NCBI GenBank assembly: GCA_016215155.1
Contig: JACRLQ010000052.1
Coordinates: 1 to 64,000, forward strand
DNA from: Nitrospirota bacterium
GTDB taxonomy: Bacteria; Nitrospirota; Thermodesulfovibrionia; Thermodesulfovibrionales; UBA6898
Direction of reading: 5' to 3'
DNA length: 64,000 bases
A model generated the notes under the pieces. That model was not told the DNA's origin. It searched no databases and saw nothing but the letters and a program-made list of their open reading frames with translations. A program made the position numbers and the translations under genes. Shown piece by piece: positions 34,413-44,908 of this stretch (positions are counted from its first letter, which is position 1; every line of letters starts with the position of its first letter).

Positions 34413-37115
34413 ATGGAAGGTGGAGCCTTTAATTCGAGGATGAAGAAGGCGGTTGCAACGTTATCTGCCATAGGCCTGCTGTTTCTGTGCGTTTGCCCTC
34501 TGGGCGCAGCTCCCGTGCCCTCTGTATACCTCAAAGCAAGCGGTGCTAAAGGAGGAACTGTAACGAGTACAGGAGTCATTAATGGCACGTGGAACGGTTT
34601 TTACCTGAGCGGCATTACACAGGAACTTGCAGGCGCGGGGCCGGGCGCCTATACTGTTACTGCGACGGCGACACCCCCTGCAAGCATGGTCATCTGGAGC
34701 GGATGCGACACGGTGGCCGGAAGCGGACCCTCAGCCGACTGCATAGTCGATCTGCCTTTGACGGCTGATAAGATAATCGAGGCCTCTTTTTCCTGGGGTA
34801 CACCTCCGTCGCACGGCTCAGGAGCGGCGGTCCTTCTGCCGCAGAGCGGTCAGTTCGGCTGCTATGACGAATCCGGCGCGCCGAGGGACTGCCTAAACAG
34901 CAGCCAGGATGGGGAGCACCGGATCGGGGTGGCCTGGCCGACGACACGCTTTAAGCTCAATGCAGGCGATAACAATAACACGGTAGCGGACCAGTTGACG
35001 GGGCTTACCTGGTTTCGGGACGGCGGAACCCCAGGCAGTATATCCTGTAACGGCGGGAGAGGCTGTTCCGGCGGCTATTGCGGCGGGCAGGAAAGGACCT
35101 GGCAGGAGGCGCTCGACTACGTGGCATGTCTTAATGGTTCAGCTGCCCACGGCCATGCCGACTGGCGCATGCCCAATGCAGTGGAAATGATGACCCTGAT
35201 AAACCATGAAGTCGCCGATATATCCGCGTGGCTGAACGGCAATTTTTTTGTTTCGATCCAGCCTGAAGCGTACTGGACTTCGACGACGGATTCAGAAACA
35301 GATATGGGCACAGCGGCATGGTATGTTGATATGCTGACCGGAGAGCATTCAAGCATCGACAAAACCTTTTCTTTTTATGCGCTGCCGGTGCGAAGTGGCG
35401 GCTCCGGAGTGCTGTCTTTGGCAAAGACCGGACAGAGCAGCTGCTATAACGAAGCAGGAGAAGTTCTTTTACTCTGCACCGCCACGGGACAGGATGTCGA
35501 ATATCGTTCAGGGACATCCTGGCCTGCCCCGAGGTTTATAAAAAACTCAGACGGCACTATTACCGACAGACTGACGGGACTGGACTGGTCCTCAGATGGA
35601 GGCACTCCGGATATAGGCAGCTGTCCCGGAGGAGGGGGCAGGCTTTGGATTGATGCTATTGATTATGTAGGCTGCCTCAATACGATCAATTTTCTTGGTT
35701 ACAATGACTGGCGGCTTCCGAATAAAGCAGAGGCTGCCAGTCTCGTCAGTTACGGCGCTTTGTCCCAGCCGGATTGGTTGACCTCCGTGGGGTTTTCCGC
35801 CGTGCCCTATGATGCGGTCTGGACCTCTACCTCATATGGGGCTGCTGCCGATGCCGCATGGGCACTGGACTTAAGTTTCGGGGGTTCTTTTTTTGCATTC
35901 GATAAGGCCGGTTCACATTCTGTCATCCCGGTGCGCGCCGGAAGCGGATATGTCGGAACGCCGCTTTTGAGCTTCCCGTCCGGGCCTCATAACTTCGGGA
36001 TTGTCATGCTCTCTAAGAAGTCACCCCCCTGGACCGTCACTCTTACAAACAGCATTGCTCCTAAAAACCATAATAATCTGTATATCAGCGCAATATCGCT
36101 TCAGGGAAGCAATCCCGGAGAGTTTCTGATCGAAGAAGACAACTGTTCAGGCATGACAATAGCTCCAAACGGGACGTGCACCTTTGATCTGCGTTTTGCC
36201 CCTGATGCCGCAGAAGAAACCAAGCATGCGGATGTGATCATATCGTCCAACGATGCCGCTTCACCGGCGGAGATTGCTATAATCGGGCAGTCCCGGATAC
36301 CGACTCAAACACTGACTGTATCCAAGACCGGTAACGGCTACGTAACAAGCAACCCGGAGGGTATTGACTGCGGAGTCAGCTGCACCGGACTTTTCGGCAA
36401 TGAGACGGTCACGCTCACCGCAGTTCCCGATCCGGACTCGGTCTTCAGCGGGTGGTCCGGAGCCTGCGATTCTGACGGCAAGGTGACCATGGATACAACG
36501 CCCAGGACCTGTACGGCCACGTTTGACCTGAAGATATACAATATAGGAGGAGTTATGGCGGGAACAGGGGGGGGCCTCCTTAGCTTCGATCCCGCGTCGG
36601 TCATCCAGGGAAATAACAGTTCATGTTTATTTGTTACAAATGCCGGTTACATGGCTATTACGCTCAATGACTATTATGATAATCAGAGCCATGTCATCAA
36701 CAACCCGGTCTCTCCCTATCCCATAAGTAACGTCACATGCGACCACTACATTACGGTTACCTTTTCAGAGTATTTTGTTCAGCGCATCGCAGGCGGGCCG
36801 CCAAATCCACATCTGACATTTGCCGGGGCTTACGCAGGTGTGACTGCATCCAGTACTCTTCTGATCAAAGCATCTATTCAGACGCAGGCAGATGTAGTCC
36901 TCGATAAACCTTATCCCCTCGTTATCAGTGGCGGATACAATATGGACTTTTCGGATAACACCAACAATTCCACTAACTTCGGTAATCTGATGATTGGTCC
37001 TTTGAGCGGCCCTGCAATAATCGAAAATATTACCATTATCGATGGGGCGCTGACTATTTCCGGCGGACCGGTCACTATCGAAAAACTTGTCTTTGATCCT
37101 TTACAGGCTTTCTGA
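34413..37115 (+). CDS. Exported protein with two DUF1566 domains, ASH-like domain and bacterial repeat
   Basis: A 900-residue protein. ATG 34413 follows GAGGAGG; the longer open frame reaches back into the preceding gene and is not real there. The signal peptide spans 'AVATLSAIGLLFLCVCPLGAA'. Two DUF1566 (Lcl-like) domains lie at about residues 183-330 and 333-510, each with the marks 'D.LTGL.W', 'W..A.DYV.CLN', 'DWR.PN..E' and 'WTST'. An ASH/choice-of-anchor-D-like domain (about 516-625), a glycine-rich bacterial repeat ('KTGNGYVTSNPEGIDCG', about 633-706) and an unassigned C-terminus follow. DUF1566 is often found in secreted adhesin-like proteins. No sorting signal is visible at the C-terminus. 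Confidence 0.86.
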   Translation: MEGGAFNSRMKKAVATLSAIGLLFLCVCPLGAAPVPSVYLKASGAKGGTVTSTGVINGTWNGFYLSGITQELAGAGPGAYTVTATATPPASMVIWSGCDTVAGSGPSADCIVDLPLTADKIIEASFSWGTPPSHGSGAAVLLPQSGQFGCYDESGAPRDCLNSSQDGEHRIGVAWPTTRFKLNAGDNNNTVADQLTGLTWFRDGGTPGSISCNGGRGCSGGYCGGQERTWQEALDYVACLNGSAAHGHADWRMPNAVEMMTLINHEVADISAWLNGNFFVSIQPEAYWTSTTDSETDMGTAAWYVDMLTGEHSSIDKTFSFYALPVRSGGSGVLSLAKTGQSSCYNEAGEVLLLCTATGQDVEYRSGTSWPAPRFIKNSDGTITDRLTGLDWSSDGGTPDIGSCPGGGGRLWIDAIDYVGCLNTINFLGYNDWRLPNKAEAASLVSYGALSQPDWLTSVGFSAVPYDAVWTSTSYGAAADAAWALDLSFGGSFFAFDKAGSHSVIPVRAGSGYVGTPLLSFPSGPHNFGIVMLSKKSPPWTVTLTNSIAPKNHNNLYISAISLQGSNPGEFLIEEDNCSGMTIAPNGTCTFDLRFAPDAAEETKHADVIISSNDAASPAEIAIIGQSRIPTQTLTVSKTGNGYVTSNPEGIDCGVSCTGLFGNETVTLTAVPDPDSVFSGWSGACDSDGKVTMDTTPRTCTATFDLKIYNIGGVMAGTGGGLLSFDPASVIQGNNSSCLFVTNAGYMAITLNDYYDNQSHVINNPVSPYPISNVTCDHYITVTFSEYFVQRIAGGPPNPHLTFAGAYAGVTASSTLLIKASIQTQADVVLDKPYPLVISGGYNMDFSDNTNNSTNFGNLMIGPLSGPAIIENITIIDGALTISGGPVTIEKLVFDPLQAF

Positions 37116-37116
37116 T

Positions 37117-38100
37117 ATGACAGCCCGCAAAAGCGCCGTGGTCCGATTGATTTTGCTGCTATGGGCGGGGTGTTTTACCGGCTTAGGGGTTGGACATGCC
37201 GCCGGCGCCGAAAGCGGAGATACCGTTGCGGTTGTCGAAGGGACTGCAATAACCGTCAGTGATTTTAAGACGGAGATGGAAAGGCGCGGCCGGATGGTCC
37301 CTGGAAATTATGGAAATGAGGCGGAGCGCGAGGCGCTTTTGTGGGACATGGTCGGCAATGAGTTACTGTACAGGGCCGCCCTTAAGGCCGGTTATGATAA
37401 AAAACCGGAGATACTCGAATCGATAAAACGGTCGATAATAAACGGGTACAAACAGGAGGCGCTTGAACCTGAACTTGCAAAGATTTCCGTTACCGAGGAT
37501 GAGATCAGGGCTTATTATCAGGCCCGTCAACAGCAATTTGAAACACCGGGGGGGGTGAGGGCCGCGGTGATCAAAATAGAGGTCCCGGCAAGGGTTTCTG
37601 AAGAAAAGAGGGGGCTACTGTTAAAAAGGGCGGCTGAGGCGAGGGAAGAGGCGTTGCGGTTTGGTCCTGCAGTTGCTTCATTTGGCGGGGTCGCCGTGAA
37701 ATACTCCGATCATCAGCCGAGCCGATACAGGGGAGGCGATATAGGGTTCTTAAAGAAAGGCGATCAGGAGTTTATCTGGCCAGAGGAAGTTTTAGACACA
37801 ATTTTTTCACTGAAGGTCCAAGGTGAGATCAGCCCTGTGATTGCAACTCAGGCGGGATATTATATCGTAAAGCTCATGGAGTCGAAAGACGGCAAAGTCC
37901 GTTCACTGGAAGAGATAAAAGAGGAAGTACGCCACAGAGTTATCTCAGAAAAGAAAAGGGCAATAGAGTCTGCTTTTTTTACCAGACTTAAGGAACAGTC
38001 CAGTGTTATACTCAGGCCCGAGCATCTTAAATCCATAACGCCTGCAGAAGTACCCAAACCGGAACCTCCATCGCTGCCGGCTTCCGTCCGACGCAGGTAG
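37117..38100 (+). CDS. PpiC/parvulin-type peptidyl-prolyl isomerase, periplasmic foldase
   Basis: A 327-residue protein with signal peptide ('LILLLWAGCFTGLGVGHAAGA'), a SurA-like helical N-domain (about residues 35-145, 'VAVVEGTAITVSDFKTEMERRG') and a parvulin domain (about 150-265, 'YSDHQPSRYRGGDIGFLKKG', 'SPVIATQAGYYIVKL'). A helical and proline-rich tail completes it. ATG 37117 lies one base after the stop of the DUF1566 gene. As the last gene of the exported-protein locus, it is a good candidate chaperone for folding or outer-membrane passage of those large proteins; that role is inferred from position. Confidence 0.9.
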   Translation: MTARKSAVVRLILLLWAGCFTGLGVGHAAGAESGDTVAVVEGTAITVSDFKTEMERRGRMVPGNYGNEAEREALLWDMVGNELLYRAALKAGYDKKPEILESIKRSIINGYKQEALEPELAKISVTEDEIRAYYQARQQQFETPGGVRAAVIKIEVPARVSEEKRGLLLKRAAEAREEALRFGPAVASFGGVAVKYSDHQPSRYRGGDIGFLKKGDQEFIWPEEVLDTIFSLKVQGEISPVIATQAGYYIVKLMESKDGKVRSLEEIKEEVRHRVISEKKRAIESAFFTRLKEQSSVILRPEHLKSITPAEVPKPEPPSLPASVRRR

Positions 38101-38102
38101 TT

Positions 38103-41100
38103 TCAGGCTTTCTCTGAGGCCGGCCGCCGCCATTTTGTGAAGGCAAACCCAAGATCGTCCAAAAGTGAATAGACGACCGGGGTGGCGATGAGGGTCAGAA
38201 GGAGAGAGAGAGTCTGTCCTCCGATAACGACGACCGCGATTACGCGGCGTTCCTCTGCGCCGGGCCCGGCGCCGGCCGCAAGCGGGATCATGCCGGCCAC
38301 GAAGGTGAGGGTGGTCATGAGGATCGGCCTCAGCCTGTCGCGGTTGCCCTGGAGGATCGCCGCGGCACGGTCCATTCCGGCGGCCCGCAAGTTGTTCATG
38401 TGGTCGATCTGGAGTATGGCATTTTTCTTGACCACGCCGAAGAGCACCAATATGCCGAGCGCCGAATAAAGGTTCAGTGTGTTGCCCGTGAGCCAGAGCG
38501 ACAAAAGCGCGAAAGGCACAGTAAGAGGCAGAGACAGCAGGATAGTGAAGGGGTGGATGAGGTTTTCGAACTGTGAGGCTAGGATCATATACATGAATAT
38601 TATTGACAGGGCAAAGGCCCAGATAAACTCTCCGAAGGTCCGTTCGAGTTCACGTCCCCGGCCGGATACCGCGGTTGTATAGCCTGGGGGCAGATTCATC
38701 TCTGATACAGCCGAACGTAGGGCCGACAAACGGTCAGCCAGTCCATAACCCGGAGCTACCGACGCGCGCAGGCGCACTTCCCTCTGCCTGTCGAGGTGGT
38801 CTATGCGTGAGGCGCTCTTGACCTGTTCGATCCGGGCCACATTGTCAAGACGCACCAAAGTGCCGTCCTCCCGGGACACAAAAAGGCGCCCTATGGCAGC
38901 GGGGTTAGCACGGTCTTCCTCACGCAGCCGCAGCTGTACGTCATAATCCTCGTTAGCAGCGGGGTCCCTGAAACGGGAGACTTCCTGGTCGCCCCCCACG
39001 AGAAGCCTGATCGCGGTCCCTACCCGTCCGGGATCTATGCCCTGGTCGGCGGCCCTCGCCCTGTCCAGCTGGATGCGTAGTTCCGGTTTATCAAGCTTAA
39101 GCGTCGTGTCGGCATCTATGATGCCCAGTGCATCAGCCCTTGTCCTGAGACTTTCAGCGTATGAATATAGCGCGTTGAGATCAGGTCCCCGGAGCACGAA
39201 ATCAATTTCCGCGCTGCCGCCGCCGATATTGAAACCGGTCAGGTTACGCACTGATATCCTGAGGTCCCTGAATTTTTTGAGCCGCTTTCGCACCTCCTTC
39301 ATGATCTCGTTCTGGGAACTGATCTGCCGGAATGTCTCAAGAGGCCTTCCGGCAAGGGTGTTCCTTGCCAGAAGCCCGAGGGAAAAGACACGCTCCTCAT
39401 GAGGCGCCAGCCGCACGTAGGTCCTGCCCTCGCTGACTCCACCTATGAAACCGCCCCCGGCCGTGGTGAGGACGGTACGGACCCCGGGCACCTCGCGGAT
39501 CTCTTTCCCTATCGCGAGCATGATCTCGTCCATAGCCGCCAGGCTCGTGCCCTGGGGGGCGGTGACATTGACATTGAACTCGCCTTCGTCCACATTGCCC
39601 GGCAGGTAATCCTGTTTCAGGAGTTTATACAGGGGTATTGTCGATAGTATGACCGCCAGAGATACCAGGACCACCGGCATCCGGTTCCGCATGGCAAAAG
39701 AGAGGGCCGTGGCGTAGCCCCTGTCGAGCCATCCGTAGAACCCGCCCCGGGACCTGGGGGCCTCTTCCCCGTTTTCGATGTTTCCGTGTCCGGCCCTCAG
39801 CGGCCGCAACAGTCTTGCGCTCATCATCGGGGTGAGGGTAAACGAGACGAGAAGGCTCACCATGACAGCCACCGCGGCGGTGATTCCGAACTGATACAGA
39901 AAGCGGCCGGAGATGCTCGACATGAAAGAGACCGGAATGAAGATGACGACAAGTGAAAGCGTCGTAGCCATCACGGCGAGGCCTATGTCGGCGGTCGCGG
40001 CCCTTGCCGCCTCGAATGGCTCCATGCCTTTTTCCTCGATGAAACGGAATATGTTTTCGAGGACGACAATGGCGTCATCTATCACAACCCCCACCATAAG
40101 CACGAGGGCGAGCATGGTCACGCTGTTGAGCGTAAAATTCAGGGCATGCATCATGCCGAAGGTCGCTATAACCGACGCCGGTATGGCAACGGCTGCGATC
40201 ACGGTCGAGCGCCAGTTGCGCATGAAGGCCAGAACGACAAGGGACGCAAGTATACTGCCCAGGACGAGATGCACGTTGATTTCATGGAGCGCCGCATAGA
40301 TATAGCGTGACTGGTCCTGAATTACCGTCAGCTCCAGCCCGGACGGCAGTTCCGCCCCGGCCGCCCTGAGGTTTTTCTTGACGCTCTCGATGACCGCGAC
40401 AGTATTGGCGCCCGACTGCCTCCGGACCTCGAGGACCACGGTGGGGATGCCGTTTAAGCGCGCCGTTGAGCGCTGCTCCTTGGCGTCGTCCCTGGCCCAT
40501 CCGATATCGCGTATCCTGATCGGCGCCCCATCGATAGTGGTTATGACAAGATTGTTGAATGCCTGGGCGTCCGTAAGCTTGCCGATCGTTCTCAGGGTCT
40601 CTTCACGGGGGCCTCTCGTAACATTGCCGCCGGCGGAATCCGTGTTCTGCCGGATTATGGCGTCACGGACCAGAGTAACCGGCATCCGGTAAGCCTCCAG
40701 CCGGTCCGCCTCAACCCATACGTTCATGGCGCGACTGAGTCCTCCGACGAGTTGGACATCACCTACGCCGTCAGAGCGCTCCAGTCGTACCTTTACGATT
40801 TTATCGGCCAGTTCCGTAAGCTCACGAAGCGCGCGTTTACCCGAGAGCGCGACGGTAAGGACCGGCTGGGAGTCATTGTCCGCTTTGGCGATCAGAGGAG
40901 GGGTGGCGTCATCCGGGAGGTTTTTAAGTACTGTAGCGACGCGGTCCCGCACGTCCTGGGTCGCCGCATCTATGTCACGGCCCAGGTTGAAGGTCACAAT
41001 TACAACCGATGTGCCGGGCCCGGATATCGAGCGGAGCTCGTCTATGCCCTGGATGGTATTGACCGCCTCCTCGATACGTTTCGAAATCTCGGTCTCGACC

Positions 41101-41276
41101 TCTTCAGTGGAGGCCCCCGGAAGTTGTGTGCGTATGGTTACGGTCGGCAGATCTACTGAGGGGAAACGGTCGACGCCGAGGCGGACATAGCTTGCCCCGC
41201 CCACGACACAGAGCGCCAGAATGAGCATTGCGGCAAAGATCGGCCGGCGTATGCAGATTTCGGCGAGTTTTTGCAC
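38103..41276 (-). CDS. RND family efflux permease (AcrB/HAE1 type)
   Basis: A 1057-residue inner membrane pump, AcrB-sized. Twelve membrane segments are arranged as one N-terminal helix, a periplasmic loop, a cluster, then a second loop and cluster. The proton-relay acids sit in 'LVLMVGVVIDDAIVVLENI'. Hallmarks include 'RPIFAAMLILAL', 'VDRFPSVDLPTVTIRTQ' and 'ALGILVLFGVVKKNAILQIDHMN'. The start is a GTG at 41276. It follows its adaptor gene by seven bases, but no TolC-like channel is encoded here. The broad substrate class (organic compounds) is inferred from the HAE1 family. Confidence 0.95.
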   Translation of the reverse strand: MQKLAEICIRRPIFAAMLILALCVVGGASYVRLGVDRFPSVDLPTVTIRTQLPGASTEEVETEISKRIEEAVNTIQGIDELRSISGPGTSVVIVTFNLGRDIDAATQDVRDRVATVLKNLPDDATPPLIAKADNDSQPVLTVALSGKRALRELTELADKIVKVRLERSDGVGDVQLVGGLSRAMNVWVEADRLEAYRMPVTLVRDAIIRQNTDSAGGNVTRGPREETLRTIGKLTDAQAFNNLVITTIDGAPIRIRDIGWARDDAKEQRSTARLNGIPTVVLEVRRQSGANTVAVIESVKKNLRAAGAELPSGLELTVIQDQSRYIYAALHEINVHLVLGSILASLVVLAFMRNWRSTVIAAVAIPASVIATFGMMHALNFTLNSVTMLALVLMVGVVIDDAIVVLENIFRFIEEKGMEPFEAARAATADIGLAVMATTLSLVVIFIPVSFMSSISGRFLYQFGITAAVAVMVSLLVSFTLTPMMSARLLRPLRAGHGNIENGEEAPRSRGGFYGWLDRGYATALSFAMRNRMPVVLVSLAVILSTIPLYKLLKQDYLPGNVDEGEFNVNVTAPQGTSLAAMDEIMLAIGKEIREVPGVRTVLTTAGGGFIGGVSEGRTYVRLAPHEERVFSLGLLARNTLAGRPLETFRQISSQNEIMKEVRKRLKKFRDLRISVRNLTGFNIGGGSAEIDFVLRGPDLNALYSYAESLRTRADALGIIDADTTLKLDKPELRIQLDRARAADQGIDPGRVGTAIRLLVGGDQEVSRFRDPAANEDYDVQLRLREEDRANPAAIGRLFVSREDGTLVRLDNVARIEQVKSASRIDHLDRQREVRLRASVAPGYGLADRLSALRSAVSEMNLPPGYTTAVSGRGRELERTFGEFIWAFALSIIFMYMILASQFENLIHPFTILLSLPLTVPFALLSLWLTGNTLNLYSALGILVLFGVVKKNAILQIDHMNNLRAAGMDRAAAILQGNRDRLRPILMTTLTFVAGMIPLAAGAGPGAEERRVIAVVVIGGQTLSLLLTLIATPVVYSLLDDLGFAFTKWRRPASEKA

Positions 41277-41283
41277 GCAGGTC

Positions 41284-42492
41284 CTATTGTTTCACAGAGA
41301 CAGGCTCTCCGTCGCCAAGGTTTCCCGGCTCGGCCACGATAAGATCTCCCGGGGCCAGGCCTTCAAGGACTTCCACCCTGTCGCCAGCGCGGCGTCCCGT
41401 CCGTATCCTGCGCTCAACGGCCACCCCCTGTTTTTCCAGGATCACCTTCTCTATACCTGCAAAGTTAATTATCGCTGATACCGGAGCAAAAACTACCGGT
41501 TGTTGGGCCTCGATCAGGATCTCGGCAGTGGCAAATGAGCCTGCCCTCAGCCTGCCCTCAGTGTTTTCGACCTCGGCTTCAATGGTGAGCGTGCGGTTCT
41601 GTTTCTCGAAGACGGGGCTCAATCTGACCACCCGGCCGGTATGTTCGGTCTGATCGCCTTCTACCCTGACGTGTGTCACCTGTCCGGCTCTAATGCCGGC
41701 CGCGTCCCGTTCCGGCACGGAAGCCCTAAGTCTCAGCGGATGATTTCTGACCAGAACCGCGATGGGAGAACCCGCCGGCAGAAACTCACCGACCGAGGTC
41801 TTTCGCTCCCTCACCGCGCCATCTATTGGAGAATGAAGCGTGGCATCCGCCAACTGCTGGCGTGCCAGCGCCAGTTCGCTTTTCCGCTGCGCGAGGAGGG
41901 CCTGACGGTCCCGGACCTCTTCGATGCTCGCCTGATACCGGCTTTCGGCAACGAGCTGGCGGGATACTGCCGAGTCGAGGTCCATCTTCGAAATATAGTT
42001 CTTTTCATGCAGGCTTGCAGCGCGTTCCCGGTTAAGCCGGGCCTCCTCAAGGACCGCCCGGGCCTCTCTGACCGGCGCTGTTTTATCAGGATCGACGAGA
42101 TCGTCTTTGCCCTCCGGAGAGAGCCCCAACCGCGCCCGTGTCTGGCGCAGCGCGGCCTCCGCCTGCTCAATTTTCAGAAGAAAGTCAGTCGGGTCGAGTC
42201 TGGCTATGATCTGGTTTTTCCGGACCGTGCTGCCGAGATCGACCATCAGCTCGCTGATCCGTCCGGCCACCTTGAAACTGGCGACTACTTCTTCATCTGC
42301 GGCGAGGGTGCCGGTAACGGTCACTGTGCGGGGCAGATTTCCTCTCTCGACCGGGACAAGTACAACGGCACGAGGGACCCTGGCCTTTGAGTCAGCCGGG
42401 GTTTTAGATTTTCCGCAAGCGGTGAGGGCGGACGCAAAAACCGTGATGGTTAACAGTGCGATAAATAAGTCTTTTCTAATAATTCCTGACAT
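41284..42492 (-). CDS. RND efflux periplasmic adaptor (membrane fusion) lipoprotein
   Basis: A 402-residue protein with a lipobox ('ASALTACGKSK', predicted lipid on Cys), a barrel-sandwich/lipoyl half ('VVASFKVAGRISELMVDLG'), a long helical hairpin (about residues 105-215) and a beta-barrel ending 'GLAPGDLIVAEPGNLGDGEPV'. It links the RND pump to an outer-membrane channel. First gene of a two-gene operon with the permease; a terminator isolates it from the upstream TonB receptor. Confidence 0.93.
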   Translation of the reverse strand: MSGIIRKDLFIALLTITVFASALTACGKSKTPADSKARVPRAVVLVPVERGNLPRTVTVTGTLAADEEVVASFKVAGRISELMVDLGSTVRKNQIIARLDPTDFLLKIEQAEAALRQTRARLGLSPEGKDDLVDPDKTAPVREARAVLEEARLNRERAASLHEKNYISKMDLDSAVSRQLVAESRYQASIEEVRDRQALLAQRKSELALARQQLADATLHSPIDGAVRERKTSVGEFLPAGSPIAVLVRNHPLRLRASVPERDAAGIRAGQVTHVRVEGDQTEHTGRVVRLSPVFEKQNRTLTIEAEVENTEGRLRAGSFATAEILIEAQQPVVFAPVSAIINFAGIEKVILEKQGVAVERRIRTGRRAGDRVEVLEGLAPGDLIVAEPGNLGDGEPVSVKQ

Positions 42493-42539
42493 AGGTGAAA
42501 TTTAGCATGCCGAAACGACAAAAAACAATAAATGTCCTC

Positions 42540-42578
42540 AAAAAAGCCTTGCGGCTATTGTGGCTGCAAGGCTTTTTT
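42540..42578. terminator. Strong rho-independent terminator (symmetric)
   Basis: AAAAAAGCCTTGC (42540-42552) and GCAAGGCTTTTTT (42566-42578) pair perfectly around a 13-base loop. It ends the minus-strand TonB receptor operon, and its A/T symmetry would let it stop transcripts from the other side too. Confidence 0.9.
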
Positions 42579-42595
42579 GCTGCAGATGAGCGAAA

Positions 42596-44740
42596 TTATA
42601 GTTTCCAGGATGCCTTTATTCCTACGGACCTTCCACGGGCGTAACTCCACCAGGCATGCCAGTCTTCCTTGGCTTGCAGTCGGGCATCTTTGTCAAGGAC
42701 ATTTAATACATACAGTGATAAATCCTGGCGCTTATGTAACAGGTTCACAAATCTCAGATTTAAATCTACTAAATAGTCACCACTGTAGTGGTCAGGATGA
42801 TAAGCAGGCGGAACCCACGAGTAGGCTGTTGCAAGTACATTGTTCATCTTTAGATCGGCCCAGCCATTAAGGTTGGCATTTTTAAAGATATTTTATCAGT
42901 AAACAGATAAGTCAGGCCGGCAGCGTAAATATGATTAGGGATGCCTCCGTAATAGTTTGACGTTTTTCCAAACTTGTCTTTAGTCTCAGCCGTGGCATAT
43001 CCATAGTTAAAGTGAAATATTAATTTTCCATCCAGAAGGCTCCTTTTAAAGGACACCTCAAGACCCCTGGACCAAATATCTCCGGCATCAACGAAAGCAG
43101 CGGCCAGTGCATCATACGTATTGCGGTCCTTTATTTTCATATGGAAAGCGTCAATAATTAATTGGGTCTTTTCATCATTATAAATAAGAGCGACATCATG
43201 TGATCCTATCTTTTCAGATTCCCTTACACTGCCTGCTTTGGTAAGAGCGACTTCAAAGCTTTTGTCCATTGACGGCCTGAAATATCCGGTGTTATACATA
43301 TATTTCAGGGATAAGGCATCACTGAATTTGTAGATAACAGCCCCTCTGGGCATAAGAATGCCTACCTTCTCTCTGGGGTCATTGTAATCAATCCTTAAAC
43401 CACCGATTAAGGTTAATTTATCAGTGACATAGTAAGTATCTTCAACATAGGCGCCATAAGATTTATCCCTTGTTTTATTATATTTAATAAGTGGTACACG
43501 GCCGACGGGCGTATTGCCGGTATTTACATCAACATATGTAATTTCACCGGGGCCCGCGTCCGCAACTCTTATCTGGGCTCCAGCTAAAAGTTTGTGCTTT
43601 TTATTTATGTCCCAATTCAAGATAAACTCTAAACCAACACCCTTTTCCGGATATTCTTCCGTGGCGTGGACCGGTATTTTAGCAGGATCGTTATATTGAG
43701 ACCCGTGCTGAGTACCGGAATCAACAAGTTTCTCTCTCAGGTAGTCGATCTGTTTAACAGTAATTTTTGTGTCCAGGGTCATATTGCCGGACAGTTGGCC
43801 ATGATGGCTTAATTCCAGATGAACGTCTATGGAAGTTATAATGGATTTTTGATCTATTTTATCAGGGTAGTCAGTGGCCTGCTGTGTTGTCCAGAAAGAG
43901 TAGATACTCTTTTCAGAAGCCAAAGCTTTGATTGTGAAATCCCTGTATCTGAGTTTTCCGTAGATTTCATAGCTGGGATAGAGGTGGTTAAAATTGGCCT
44001 GCTGGTCATTCCAGGGGACTGTTCCGAAATCAAAAAACAAAGTTTTTGTAGCCATTTTGTTCTACACCAAAACCGTCGCTTTGAGCGTATGTCAGGGAAA
44101 GAATATATTCACCGTCAGAAAACCGCTTGCCTGAAAGAAGATTGGCCTGTCTATGATTGTCTTTTGTAGCCATATCGACATTTATAATATTTCCATCTAT
44201 ATCGTTACCGTCTTTGGTAATAATACTGATTATTCCCAGCGAGGCATCCGATCCCCACATGGTAGATCCCGGCCCGGGAATTACTTCGACTCTTTTTACC
44301 ATATCTAACCCAGGAAATTTATCCGCGTTAACAGCACCGCTTTTGGAAATATTATTTAGAGGAATACCGTCAAGAAGAAAAAGTATTTTATCATTTGAGC
44401 TGCTTCTTATGCCCCGATTGGCGATAACAAAGGGCTGGTCTATTCTCGGATAAACGTAAAATCCGGGGATATATTTGACAAGTTCCATTATATTACGTAC
44501 GCCTGTACGTTGAATATCTTCCGCTGTAAAGACATAAATCGGGGAGGGGGACTCATTGATTTTCTGCGAGCGTTTAGAGGCCGACGTTATTTCCACCTCC
44601 ATCAGGTCCTTGAGGTTCATGGCCATCAAAGTTTCAATACGGGATTGGTCCAGCTGCTCTTGCGCAGCCTCTAAGGATTGGCGGAAGAAAAAGAAAACAA
44701 AGCAAACGATAAATAAAAAAAACAGTCTGGAAGTACCCAT
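42596..44740 (-). pseudogene. TonB-dependent outer membrane receptor, split by two homopolymer frameshifts
   Basis: Three frames join into one receptor of about 714 residues. The first (44740-44030) has the signal peptide, a plug domain ('SPSPIYVFTAEDIQRTG', 'NRGIRSSSNDKILFLLDG', 'VEVIPGPGSTMWGSDA'). The second (44055-42850) and third (42847-42596) give the barrel strands. The first shift is in a run of six T (minus strand) near 44042: five would read 'GYKNFVFDFGTVPW'. The second is in an A-run near 42885: one more A would read 'KISLKNANLNGWADLK'. Both are single-base homopolymer changes. They could be assembly errors or real decay. The start at 44740 has AGGGAGGCG upstream. Partner genes are the kinase and YfiR. 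Confidence 0.86.
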
Positions 44741-44908
44741 AACGCCTCCCTGAGTTATTGGATTCTCATGGCTTCTACGCAGTTTTTTCCCGGATCAACA
44801 GGGTGCTTAATACAACCGTAGCAAATATCGTTTCAGTGTGCAAGCCCAAAAATGAAATAATACGGGAGGACCAATTTATAAATCTTTTTTTTAAACAGGC
44901 CCGGAACG
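44741..44908 (-). other. Spacer between the histidine kinase and the TonB receptor
   Basis: About 168 bases without a gene. It is AT-rich near 44870-44900 and could hold a promoter for the receptor, but I see no clear -35/-10 pair and no known riboswitch. Confidence 0.3.
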
